Source: Pseudopithomyces maydicus
Taxonomy: Eukaryota > Ascomycota > Dothideomycetes > Pleosporales > Didymosphaeriaceae
DNA: 64,000 nucleotides
Direction of reading: 5' to 3'
Assembly (NCBI GenBank): GCA_026873275.1
Contig: JANTUC010000002.1
Span: 1,240,001-1,304,000 of the forward strand
Of the stretch, positions 1-10,151 are shown in pieces (position 1 is the stretch's first letter; the number at the start of each line of letters is the position of its first letter). The position numbers were made by a program, and so were the translations under genes. The notes under the pieces were generated by a model, which made no database searches, was not told the origin of the DNA, and saw nothing but the letters and a program-made list of their open reading frames with translations.

Positions 1-605
1 CAACGACATGTACCTGGTTTGTGGTAATGACACGACTGGCCATGTCGGGTTCACCGAGGCAAAGGAGACGACCCACGTGGATAGCGTTGCTAGGTACAAT
101 TGTGCGCATTAAGTTTGCGAGAATTACAATCTACAGAATTTCCAGAACGAACGGAAACACTTTGTGTAACACCACTATTAAAGCCTATACGTAGACGCTA
201 AGTCCGTTTCGTACAGGTATATTAGCAAGACTTCAAAGGATTTGAAAAAAATCTAACTGTAGGTGTCACTCCGGTGATGGTGGCAAATCACTAAAAGTCA
301 AGTTGACGTGGGAAGAATCAAGTCGAACAACAGAAACCATAATCAAAGAACAAACAAGCTATTTATATACAACAATGACTGTTACAGGAGATTCGGGGGT
401 TGTCTAGAGATGAGTTATGTGTTGTGTTACGATTGGAGTTCGTGGACCGGATGCGGAAGCACGCAAACAAGACAAAGAATGCATACTCTATAACCTTGCA
501 GCTCCATGTTTCCGCTACGTTGAATGAATACAAGATCAACTCCTCTTTATCAATTCAGCTATTTCGATATCTTCGTGCAGGAAACTCCAGAGTCGGTCGA
601 ACAAA
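1..605. other. Intergenic, no gene seen
   Basis: Short open frames on both strands show no recognisable protein or splice structure. The 3' part must hold the promoter of the kinase-like gene that starts at 606. I see no other feature. Confidence 0.5.
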
Positions 606-2820
606 ATGCAGGATGCAGGGCCCCCTCAAGCTGCAGCAGCGACTCCGCCTGAGCTTCATCCGGCAACAACTACTCGTCATTTCACACCAGAGGAAAGGAG
701 AGGATGGCTGACCTTGCAGACGACAGACGAATGTTCAGGCTACCTCCGTTTTGTCGAAGCGCATCGCAGGACTAACAAAGCAACCAACGGTCACGTTCTT
801 ATGAAACGCTGGATTGATAGCAGCGTGAAGAACGCTGTCGACGACAATGTGAAACGACAACATATTCAAGATGCAGCAGACGATAGAATCCGGCAAAACT
901 ATCCTCCATACTATGGTCCACATCACTTACGCTTGGGGCCCTTGAATAATCCTGCTACGCAAGGTCAAGGAGGCCACGCTGGTCAGGCGGATGAAGCGGG
1001 TCAAGCTGTTAATCAAGTCCCAACTTTCAATCCAGGTCAAGCCGGTCTCTCAGACCCAGCAGATCATTCAGCTCCGCCTCTACAAGTTCAGACTGATCAT
1101 GCAACTTCTGCTCTGCAACCTCCACCTGTTCCAAATATTTACGCTCAACAGGCTTCAGCTCACAATCAACAAAATCGACATACTCAGCAACCTCCATCCA
1201 CTCCGAATGTTTCCGCTCAACAACCTCCAACTGGTAATCAACAAAATCCACCTGTGGCAGATGACGACCCCGATCATTTTCATATACCCGCTGCTCCAGA
1301 TTTAATCCAGGTGGGTGTCGAGGATGACGATTTTACGCCGTCACCAATCGAGTACCAAGGTGATCTTCATATGAGATACGTGCTTACAAGGCCTCTGGAA
1401 TATGATGACCATAGGGTAACCCGGATCAGGGAGTACATTGGTGAGGACGACAATGGAGTATTGATGCGTGTGAGTCTTCGATAATCTCTTACTGTCGAAG
1501 TTTTTATCTGATTTCCCTTGTCTTTGCATAACATCTCTTCTTATATAATTCTACCCAAAAGATATTTATACTGAGTCCTTCTAGCGTTACATCATTAAAA
1601 CTGTTGGGTGGTGTTACGGCACATATTTTGAAAATGAATTTGTGGAAGAACCGGAGCCGACTGACCAGGACAAAGAAGAGATGGAAAAACTGTTTGACGC
1701 ATACCAAGCCTTAGTAAAAACGGAGTCGGAATATGTTCTCCGTCCAGAAATTGTCAAGACAATTAAATTTACACTTCCGAATATGATCAACGTCGATCGG
1801 CCTACCTTCGACGAAGCAACTGGATTGTATGCCGAAGATTGGTTCTGTGGAATAGAAACCATTACTGAAGACTGTCATGCTGGTAGTTTAACCGACTTGA
1901 TAGGTCAACACAGCGCAGAGAACCGTAAGGTTCCGACTCTATTTATCTGGTTGGTCGTACGGGCACTTTCGGAAGCGCTACATAATCTTCAAACTGGGGA
2001 GCTGTACGGGGAAGACACAAATATAGAGGAACCGCATGTTGTCCAAGACTGGAAGAAGATCCTACATAAAAATATCACGCCTGCGACTATACTTTTGCGC
2101 CCAGTGGCTGATGGTAAATATCCAGTTCCAGTTCTTGCATCCTTTGAAAATATGATACTTCATGAAGGATCTTTGGGCCATGAGCCTGAAGGCTGCCCAA
2201 CATTTGGATACCTATGTCCGGTAAGTAGCTTGAGATTCCAAGCATGTAACGTGTGGGAAACATGTCGAATTTGACATATAACAGGAAGCTATCTATTCTC
2301 ACCGAGACGCGATCAACGAAGAAACCAAGCTCAAAGATCATTCTGACATCTGGAACCTTGGGAATGTTGTTTGGGATCTCATACACACTACCTGGGGCGG
2401 CCAGGTTTTGGAAGAAATCCACAATAGACAACATCAAATGCTTCAGGATGCTCAAGAGGACGAACTCTATGAATACACACAATCAACAATCGAACGTGCA
2501 GCACAAGACTATTGGTGGATGAGGAGACATCAACGACCCCCACCATTTCCCCCAGCGGCGCGCGACTCGAACGTTTAGAGACTCGCTGTGGGTCTCATCA
2601 GGGTGAATTTCGACCAACAGCTGCTGCGATTGCCAAAGAGGCGAACAATTACTTGAATATAGTGCAGGAGCTAATGGAGGTAGACTCCGCGACCATCGGC
2701 CCCCAGTTGCCAGGTCGTGAGCTTCTAACGAAGAAAGATAATTTTATGTATGGGAGTCGACATTTGATAACCAGGACTAGATCCTGGGACAATGAATCTT
2801 CAGACAACGGTGATTCATAA
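606..2820 (+). CDS. Protein-kinase-like protein, predicted pseudokinase (first of a tandem pair)
   Basis: Exons read as 606-1469, 1585-2220 and 2285 onward; the frame then appears to lose one base near 2540-2577 before continuing to the stop at 2818-2820. The N-terminal part (about residues 20-90) has a DEC..YL.F motif and a later DDN motif shared with the next gene. A Q/N/P-rich linker follows (about 110-235), then a degenerate kinase fold. The VAIK-like lysine sits in IIKT just after intron 1, which splices a possible glycine loop to it. The catalytic loop near residue 449 reads HKNITPAT, so both the catalytic Asp and the metal-binding Asn of HRDxxxxN are gone. The DFG position reads SFE, and the APE position (CPEA) is split by intron 2. 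Loss of these residues predicts a non-catalytic pseudokinase. The C-terminal RPTAAAI segment resembles kinase subdomain XI but lies in the shifted frame. Function is unknown. The frameshift may be an assembly error or real decay. Confidence 0.62.
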
Positions 2821-3599
2821 CGAAGCATTCTTCGTCGGCGTTCAGGCATCCAGGCGGTACTGGTTCCCGCGCCAATTCTCATCGCAAGAAAAGAAGGCAA
2901 CAGTTGGTTTTTACACACTTGAAGATACAAGCATTGATGGTGAGATCTTTGATCCGGAAGCTTAATCGAAACGCCAGAAATGTTTGTATCCAATCGCAGT
3001 AGAGTGATCATTTTCGTAAGAAAAATATATTTGATTCGAATATATAAACTCGTAACATATCTAATAATGTCCTGTTGGATAGAGCTCTGTGTGCTCTCCA
3101 GCTCCAGCCGTGGTATTGGGAACGGCCATCTACCAGCCATCTACCGTTCCCGTCCCAATAAGCTTTCCGCGCTCTTATCAATTATATCTACTCTCTTATG
3201 TTTATTGTATCATCCTAGTGCTTATAGTTGGTGAAGTCGTTAGGTTTGGTTTACCTTTGGCTGATTTGCCTTTGGTTTGAGTCGGTAACAGGTCCTTGCG
3301 ACGTTAAACAAAAGATCCCTTGGACAGAACATACTGTCGAGGTTTACTCATGGGTAAAACCAAACGAGATCAGAACAAGTTGATTTCATGTGCTATGTTG
3401 CATTGAGAAATCAAGTTGTCTGTGTTCTAATCAATGAATTCCAAAAGCGGAAGTGTTTGGCAACAAGAACAACATCTAGAACTTCTTTGTCCGTTGCCCT
3501 GGGTTTTGTTGCACAGCCAAGGGATATTGCCATCTAAAATCTTGGCCCAGTACCCAAATGATCCTGCCTTTTCATTTTTTTTTTCGACAAAAACTAAAT
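2821..3599. other. Intergenic between the two kinase-like genes
   Basis: It holds the 3' end of the first kinase-like gene, the promoter of the second, and one copy of a dispersed repeat at about 3235-3308 (separate entry). No further gene is supported. Confidence 0.5.
3235..3308. repeat. Dispersed repeat, copy 1
   Basis: It contains degenerate tandem units close to CCTTTGGCTGGTTTA, followed by GTCGGTAACAGGTCCTTGCGACG. The same order of elements recurs near 22901-22975 and 36303-36400. The family is not recognised. Confidence 0.55.
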
Positions 3600-5512
3600 A
3601 TGGCGTTCAATGCAAGGAACCATGATGTCCGCGAGTACCGTTTCCAAGCTTACGAACGTAGAATATTCAATCGATTCGACTCGGAGGACGAATGCGCAGC
3701 ATACTTGCTATTCGCGAACGAGCCGCAAAATGCAAATTACCTAGGTTCTATACGCATGCATCTCTGGCTAGGAGATGGAAAGTATGGGAATGCGGACCCG
3801 GCGCATGCCCTCGATGATAATGCTCGCGAGGTGCGGATTGAGAATCTGCGCATGCAACGAGAAAACCTCGTCCGTCTGGAGCTTTCGGATAGAGCTTCCA
3901 CACCTGAACATGGCTTATTAGTCCACCCGGAAGCGGAGATGGCTGGAAAAGAAGGGCTTGAATGGGTTTATGCACATACACTATTTAGACAGCGGCGGTC
4001 GTCTCAGCAGCCAGCGGTCAGACTGAGGACTGTCAGCCTTTTCGTTGGTCAGGACAATCGCGGTCGCATGCAAGATGTAAGTGGATACTGCAGAGCCTGC
4101 GTAAGATTTGGGGATGGTTGGAATACGTGATATGTGCTGACTATCAGTAAAGCGCTTAGTGGTCAAGACAATCGAAAGAGGCGACGGAACAAATCCATCC
4201 AGCGTTCAGCCTGACGAACCTCTCCCTGAGATAAAGAATTTTGTGGATGACCTCGCCAATAAGCACGAGCTCCAGAGTCAGTTAGAGTCGGAATACATTC
4301 TTACGCCCCGCGCCTGGGAAAGGTGTGAGCGGTCGCTCCCGCATAATGACGCCAACGGTAACAATTTGCTGGACGAAGAAGGTGCACCGCTCAGGGTGGG
4401 GTATTATGGCATTCGCAGCTACAGTGATTTTTGCGATGGTGGAGATTTAGGAGAACTCGCTGAGCGACACATGGGTTTGCCGCACGGTGATCCACACAGG
4501 TAAAGTAGTGTCCAGGCGTACCCGAACAATGGAACCAGACTAATACCCTGCTAGAAAAATCCCCGAGATCTTCCTGGTTCTCATCCTCAAGGCAATGTCC
4601 GAGGCGCTTTACAAACTCCAAACGGGCGATGAATTCGAATTTTACGACGAAGAAGACGACCCAAGGATTCAACGACCCAATGACCCTTATGACCAACACA
4701 TGAACGATGTAAATGAAGAATGGTGGGGTCCTGTACTACACAACGATATTAACCCTTCGAATATCTTCTTGAAGTCCGATGTGAATAATCGCTATCCCAC
4801 TATCGTTCTCGCCGATCTGGAAGGTTGCCTCAGTGTTCAAACCCAACCTTTTCTCCACCGAAGCACCCCTGGCTATCGATCGCCGGTAAGTAAGGGCTCC
4901 CATCCAGAAGTCGCATCTTAATTCAATGAATTTCCTAGGAGTTTGCTCGCTATTATCGTGGCACTATGCCTACCATCCATGCACCAATCGATGTAAAATC
5001 CGATATGTGGTGCTTGGGCTGCGTGCTGTGGGAGCTCATGAACATGCGTCTCTCATTCAACTACGTATTCAACGTACAAGAGACCCACGAAAGGGACATG
5101 CGGAACCCAGATTGCGACGACGAAGCAATATACCCACCTTACGTTTCTAGTCTCAGCATCGCAACGAGAAGATATCATGCTGGCTACATAGCCGATACGA
5201 TACATTGGTATAGCAGAAAGTTGAATAAGATTGTGGATCGATGTCTCCAAACGTCTTCCATTAGACGCTGGAATCCGCGAGAGCTCAGAGAAGAGGTGGA
5301 AGAAGTATTGTTCGATTTAAGTGCCATAATAGATGGTGACGCGGAGACAGATGGGCAAGAATATGATTTCGGAAGGGTGCACACCAAGCCAGATCCATTT
5401 AGGATGGGCGCGATACACGGTACGTGATCATTTACTAAGAAGTGGAGAAGCCTCAGCTGATGTTGTACTTTAACGCACAGAGATTAATAGACGCCGTGAG
5501 GCTAAGACGTAG
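3600..5512 (+). CDS. Protein-kinase-like protein, catalytic residues kept (second of a tandem pair)
   Basis: Five exons fit: 3600-4076, 4153-4499, 4555-4885, 4939-5419 and 5481-5512, giving about 555 residues. If the last intron is not spliced, translation ends at 5427 instead. The N-terminal 90 residues share the DEC..YL.F and DDN motifs of the upstream gene, so the pair arose by duplication. The kinase half keeps the key positions: VVKT lysine at the start of exon 2, HNDINPSN at about 337-344 (Asp and Asn both present), DLEG in place of DFG at about 362, PGYRSPE as the activation-segment end (spliced across intron 3), and DVKSDMWCLGCVLWEL as subdomain IX. Introns 1 and 3 fall at the same places as introns 1 and 2 of the neighbour. 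It is probably a fungal-specific serine/threonine kinase-like protein; target and pathway are unknown. Confidence 0.72.
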
Positions 5513-5895
5513 CGATTCGAGGCAGCAGTGGAGTACGAACGTGTGGAGACAGGGATCCATGACTTTAATGACTGGTCAGATCCTAAGTTCCCGCCGGATC
5601 TAATTATGCAGCACATCCAAACCATCTTATGTATATTCATGCTTCTGTAGTCTACAGCTATTAGAGCCAGCAATCAATCACTACATGATATTATCGAAAC
5701 CGATCCAACCCTTCGTTCTACCCTACTTCACAGCTTCACGAAACTTGGCAATGGGTTAAATGTGATCTCGTCATAGTTCCGAGTTCTGAAGACTGGTTTT
5801 CTTGTGTATTCTCTATCAAACAGTGGGTATCTTTCACAAACACTAAGCCATCTTGCTTGAAGTGTACGGATGCACAGCACAGATCCGCAGCACAA
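5513..5895. other. Intergenic, convergent 3' ends
   Basis: This is the space between the stop of the second kinase-like gene and the stop of BUD22 on the other strand. It likely carries two 3' untranslated regions. Nothing else is visible. Confidence 0.5.
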
Positions 5896-7218
5896 TCAAT
5901 CAAACACAACCTTCTTCCCCATAGGCTTAACATCCATCTTCTTCTCCTTCGCCGCCTTCGCAGCCAGCCAACTCGGATGCAAGGCCCCCACATCATCCCG
6001 CTTCGTCTTCTTCTGACCCAGCGGCATTTCATTCGCGCCACTCTTCTCCGGCCCACGACCGACCATTCCCCTCTTGCCACCCCTCCCTCCCCGCTCACCC
6101 ACAGCTCCACGCTTTGCGTCCCAACCGCGATCCCGCTCCTGCTTCACCACGTGCTTCGCTTTGTCTTTGAATTTCTGCTCCCAGATTTTCTGGCGCGCTC
6201 GCTGACCGCGGCGATTCTTTTTGGGTGCGATCTCGGCTTCGATGTCGGAGGCTTCGGAGTCGGAACCGGAGATGTAGGTCGGGTGGCTGAGGGCGGGGAG
6301 GAAGGCGGAGCCGGTGGTGGGTTTGAGCTCGGCGGAGGCAGCTTTCCGCTTTGTCTTTGAAACAGGGACGGATGGCGAGTCGGATTCAGAGGTGAAGCTG
6401 CCTTGCTCGGGCTCTGAGGCTGAGCCACTGTCTGATTCCTCGTCGTCGTTGCTGAAGTTGTGGAAAGCCATGGGATCAGCTGGGTCGGAGACAGACTCGT
6501 CGTCTGAGTCGTCGAGGTCTTCTTCGTCACCGGTTTCTGCGTCCTCTTCGCTTGGTGGCCGATGCCCATCCGACAGCGAGGCTTCGCTATCGTCGTCACC
6601 AGAAGACGGTGCAGCGATCAAGGCGTCCAGTGCCGTGAAGGCATCGCTATCGTATTCGCCATCCTGGACAGAGGCATCTTCCTCATTGTCCTCCACCTTT
6701 GCTTTCTTCTTCCTCTCGCCCTTCTTCGGGTCCGGCACCCCCTCGTCCTTTGTAACAATCTCCTTCAGTTCATCGATGGTCTCATCCACCACCTTTCTCA
6801 CTGCGTCCACCTTAAATAGCCGCCCCTTCACATTCAGCAACATGGCATCCTGTGGCCCCTTCTCCACTTCACCGATGTTATCCGGCATGCACCCACTGTC
6901 CCTCAGGCTCTTCACCTTCCCAATTGTCTTCCTCAAATGCAGCCCAGCGACCTTCTCCAGATCAAGGCCCTTCAAATGCACATACTCAGCTTCCAGCCGC
7001 GCAATCGCCTTGGTATCTTTTTTGGACTGTGCCGTTTTCTTCCTGCGACTGTGTTTCTGGCGCTCGAGGCCCGCCGCATGTCGAAGGGCGGCGACGAGAG
7101 GTTTCTGCGCCGCGTCGATGCGTTGTGCGCATTTGAATTTGCGGCGACCGAGGGAGCGTTCGGTGGACGGCTCGGGTGAAACAGAGCCGGCGGGCTCGCT
7201 GCGCTTTCTCTTGGGCAT
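5896..7218 (-). CDS. BUD22: BUD22-family ribosome biogenesis protein
   Basis: A single exon of 440 residues. I start it at the ATG ending at 7218 (MPKRKRSEP); the open frame runs 42 codons further upstream, but that stretch looks untranslated. The N-terminal half is helical and basic (LDLEKVAGLHLRKTIGKVKSL at about 85-105). Long acidic Ser/Asp/Glu-rich tracts fill the middle (about 180-285). The C-terminus has the basic block NRRGQRARQKIWEQKF and the terminal LHPSW motif followed by AAKAAKEK. This layout and ending are those of BUD22, a nucleolar factor needed for 18S rRNA maturation and 40S assembly in yeast. No frameshift is seen. Expected to be a constitutive housekeeping gene. Confidence 0.86.
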   Translation of the reverse strand: MPKRKRSEPAGSVSPEPSTERSLGRRKFKCAQRIDAAQKPLVAALRHAAGLERQKHSRRKKTAQSKKDTKAIARLEAEYVHLKGLDLEKVAGLHLRKTIGKVKSLRDSGCMPDNIGEVEKGPQDAMLLNVKGRLFKVDAVRKVVDETIDELKEIVTKDEGVPDPKKGERKKKAKVEDNEEDASVQDGEYDSDAFTALDALIAAPSSGDDDSEASLSDGHRPPSEEDAETGDEEDLDDSDDESVSDPADPMAFHNFSNDDEESDSGSASEPEQGSFTSESDSPSVPVSKTKRKAASAELKPTTGSAFLPALSHPTYISGSDSEASDIEAEIAPKKNRRGQRARQKIWEQKFKDKAKHVVKQERDRGWDAKRGAVGERGGRGGKRGMVGRGPEKSGANEMPLGQKKTKRDDVGALHPSWLAAKAAKEKKMDVKPMGKKVVFD

Positions 7219-7852
7219 TGCGGTGCGATTGGGGAAGATTTGTCGCTGGGTGCGGTGCAGATGGAAATTTTGTGGAGCGTGAAAGTTGGTCGGGTAGACT
7301 TGCCGTTGGGGGACAATCCCTGCAAGACGCGTCTTGGCATCCACGGTGGAGACATCGAGCTACATAGCTGCGTACGAGTGACAACACAGCCTTTGGAGGG
7401 TGCACGAGCAAGCAAAGAAAATTGGCAAAAGTGATTTTTGGAGTATCTGACAGGTACTTTTCGGGTCAGCATGGTTGCTTTCATACAAAACTCCAAGCAG
7501 CTCAGCCTAGCCTTCGAGCGAGCTTCTCCGTCTCGAGTCGCTGTTTCCTGGGATATAAAGAGATATTCACGGACATCTTCCATCAGGAATCATGTTTTTC
7601 TGTTGTAGTCGTTCCCCAGTACGCTCATAATGAGGGAAACGTTTCCTCCGTCAATTCATCACCAAAGGTACGCTTGGGTGATTGACCTCACTCACTGAGC
7701 AGGGACTCGTGGGAAAACTGTTCCAAAATCTTCCATCGGCCAATAATTTCTCCTGGAATTGAACTAATCTGAAATGGAAATTCGTATAGACCACCATCCT
7801 TCAGCCAAGAGCTTCGGACGGCATGCGTGAGCACCACCTAGCCTACAAAGGC
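7219..7852. other. Intergenic
   Basis: It contains the BUD22 promoter (5' side, minus strand) and the 3' flank of the O-methyltransferase gene. The plus-strand open frames here are not supported by any motif. Confidence 0.45.
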
Positions 7853-9109
7853 TCAAGCCTTTCTAACAACTTCAATGACGCCGTCGTTATTATGCCCGAA
7901 CGTCCAAATTGCCTCTACTTCCAACCCATCGACAGCAGCAATCAGTGCTTTCCACTCACTTGTCGTGCGTTCAGTTCCCCCCACCACAGCCATCATCAGT
8001 ATATCGAACCCTGCTACACGAGGGCTGCACTCTCGATCCGGTACCATCCCTTCGTTGATCAGAAGCTTGGAGTACCCCACCTTCATGGCGTCTCGCACGA
8101 GACTGAGTATGCTGACGCAATCTTTGTCGACCCAGTCATGCAGTACGTGCTTCAAGAAGTAGACCCGAGCCCCGATGACTGGCTGGGGCTCAAAAAAGTC
8201 ATATGCTTGGATCTCAATGTCATGGGTACTTGACGGCACGTGAGATACGACCGACGGCTGGTCCTGTAACACGAGCTTTCCAGGCAAACCACCGAGTTGT
8301 TTTCTGAATTGGGCAAACGCCAGCAGGTCGTGTCCCTTGCTGCCGCCAATGTCGACGAGAAGAACGTCCGAGGCTGACTCGACATGCATCTTGTCTGCGA
8401 CGGGATAAATTTCATACCAGGGCTTCTCACCGATTCGCATGGCCTCCATGAAGTTGGCGAACTGTTTGCCAACCTTCTCATCTTGCTTGATTCTTTCAAA
8501 GAAAGGCGTTCCGTACATAGCTTCGTAGATGCCGTGGTCCTTATCCGGTTGCTGATACCGGTTCTTCTCAAAATACTCCGGCATGCTCGTCGTCGCAATC
8601 GAGAAATCCCGCAACGAGTGGCGTAACCCATCTGCCCACCCGATATTGTCGAACAGCTTGCTGACGGGTGTAGGTGCATATTGATGATTCTGCGTTTCGC
8701 GAATGAGGCCCTCGGACGTCAGCACACGCATCATCCGCTGCACGAGGGCAACGTCGGAGGAGTTGGACCCCGCAATCTCATCAATTGTGACCCCTTGGTT
8801 GTATCTGTCCGAGCCCTTGGAATCATTGATAAGGGAGAGCCAACCAGCGTTGATGGATACTATGAGAACTGAAGGCGCTGTGGAGTGGAAGAGGAGTTCC
8901 CAAGCACGGTCTACCGGTGTCTGGAGAGTTTGCGTGAGTTTTCTGGAAGCTTGCACCGCTTGATTCCGGAAAGATGGGTCCGACTCCAGATCCTGCTGCA
9001 GTTCAATTGCGGTGGCTTGCGCGGCAGCCAGGAGTCTGAGGAGATCTCGTCGTTTGGCGTCCATGATTGCTGAGTAGTCGTCCCGGAGGAAGTACCCGTC
9101 GATTGACAT
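7853..9109 (-). CDS. SAM-dependent O-methyltransferase (Methyltransf_2 / COMT type)
   Basis: A single exon of 418 residues, a typical length for fungal secondary-metabolism O-methyltransferases. Residues about 60-160 form the winged-helix dimerisation part, with HSTAP and the VQRMMRVLTSEGL helix. The SAM-binding motif I is VDIGGSKGH at about 252-260. The LKHVLHDW motif at about 319-326 supplies the catalytic His (about 324). GTERTTSEW near the C-terminus is the usual family ending. The start is taken at MSIDGYF; an internal ATG 15 codons later (MDAKRRDLL) is a good alternative. It lies head-to-head with a flavin monooxygenase about 1 kb away, and an MFS gene follows. This suggests shared use in modifying and exporting a small phenolic or polyketide-like compound, but no backbone synthase is present. 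Confidence 0.85.
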   Translation of the reverse strand: MSIDGYFLRDDYSAIMDAKRRDLLRLLAAAQATAIELQQDLESDPSFRNQAVQASRKLTQTLQTPVDRAWELLFHSTAPSVLIVSINAGWLSLINDSKGSDRYNQGVTIDEIAGSNSSDVALVQRMMRVLTSEGLIRETQNHQYAPTPVSKLFDNIGWADGLRHSLRDFSIATTSMPEYFEKNRYQQPDKDHGIYEAMYGTPFFERIKQDEKVGKQFANFMEAMRIGEKPWYEIYPVADKMHVESASDVLLVDIGGSKGHDLLAFAQFRKQLGGLPGKLVLQDQPSVVSHVPSSTHDIEIQAYDFFEPQPVIGARVYFLKHVLHDWVDKDCVSILSLVRDAMKVGYSKLLINEGMVPDRECSPRVAGFDILMMAVVGGTERTTSEWKALIAAVDGLEVEAIWTFGHNNDGVIEVVRKA

Positions 9110-10151
9110 TAGGTGAGAATATTCATACGCACAAAGCAGTATTTAACTTGGGCGAAAGAGAGGCTTGATTCCAGCAACTGGATACCCATAGCATGCAACT
9201 CAAAGCCATTGTTGACCGAGCAGATAGAGAAGGTGTGAATGCGCCAAGATAGGCTTGCATAACCAATGAACTCCTTTAACCTGGTCGCCGACGTACAACT
9301 CACGCAAAGGCAACTTGAAATCCCTCATGCATCATGCCGGCTGGCTTTTCGGGCACCACCACGATACTTTATACGACACGTCATTCGACGACGAGTTTAT
9401 CTTAGTAGACGCATAGTGCATTAAACAATCATTTAGGCAACGTTTTCCCAAGTTCAAACTTTAAAGTATGGCGTTCTCTGGCCCCCCAAGTAGAGTTGTA
9501 AGTTGTAATTTGTACTATCCAATAGAATGCATCTGCGGGAATACCTCTAGTGCTATAGCATACCCAGACAGGAAAACGCTCCACTCGCATGCGTAAGTGT
9601 GCTGCAAGACCGTAAACATCGACTCATATTGTACGCAGAATACTTCCTAAAGAAGTAGGTTGCTGATTGCGCAGATAATGGTTCGCGAATGAAATCGATT
9701 TACTATCTGTATATGCGTATTCTAATCAAAGCCGACCTTGTAAAAGGACCACGGGTCCAATACGAGGACATCTTATCTAAGTGCAAACCATCGCGATTGG
9801 TGTCAGCACCTGATTACCCAGAGTTTTGGAAGTTGCCCGGCCAGGTCAACTTCCTTTGAGGAGTGATTTCCGGGGTCGTCGATTGATTCCCTTCCTCGAT
9901 TCGATTGACAAGGTATACCTTGATTAATCAGGTTTCTGTGCTGATAGCTTTCACACACATTCTTCCTGATCTATATATTCCCGCGACGGAACCATTCGCA
10001 TGCTTTCATATCTAAAATCGAATGAAACCTAACAGCAGTCTGTGAGAAACTCTTGTGTTTCTCTATCGATAGGTAAGCTTGCCCCTATATTCTAAATTAC
10101 ATTCTTTTCGGATAATTAAAACAAAAAGTTTGAAATACAGAACAAGTCACC
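9110..10151. other. Bidirectional intergenic region
   Basis: It separates the divergent O-methyltransferase and monooxygenase genes and should hold both promoters. The only clear element is a TATA-like stretch near the monooxygenase. No other gene is seen. Confidence 0.5.
9971..9980 (+). promoter_or_regulatory. TATA-like box of the monooxygenase gene
   Basis: TCTATATATT lies about 170 bases upstream of the ATG at 10152. It is the best TATA candidate in this intergenic region; position and sequence only, so tentative. Confidence 0.3.

Noticed and set aside
2496..2578. An intron from 2496 to 2578 to explain the frame change in the first kinase-like gene
   Set aside because: It would restore the frame but removes RLERLETRC, which aligns with the sister gene's KLNKIVDRC segment, and the donor GTGCAG is poor. 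A missing base fits better, though the intron is not excluded.
6314..7282. Long plus-strand open frame of 322 codons
   Set aside because: It is antisense to BUD22 and is a Ser-rich mirror of its acidic codons; no motif.
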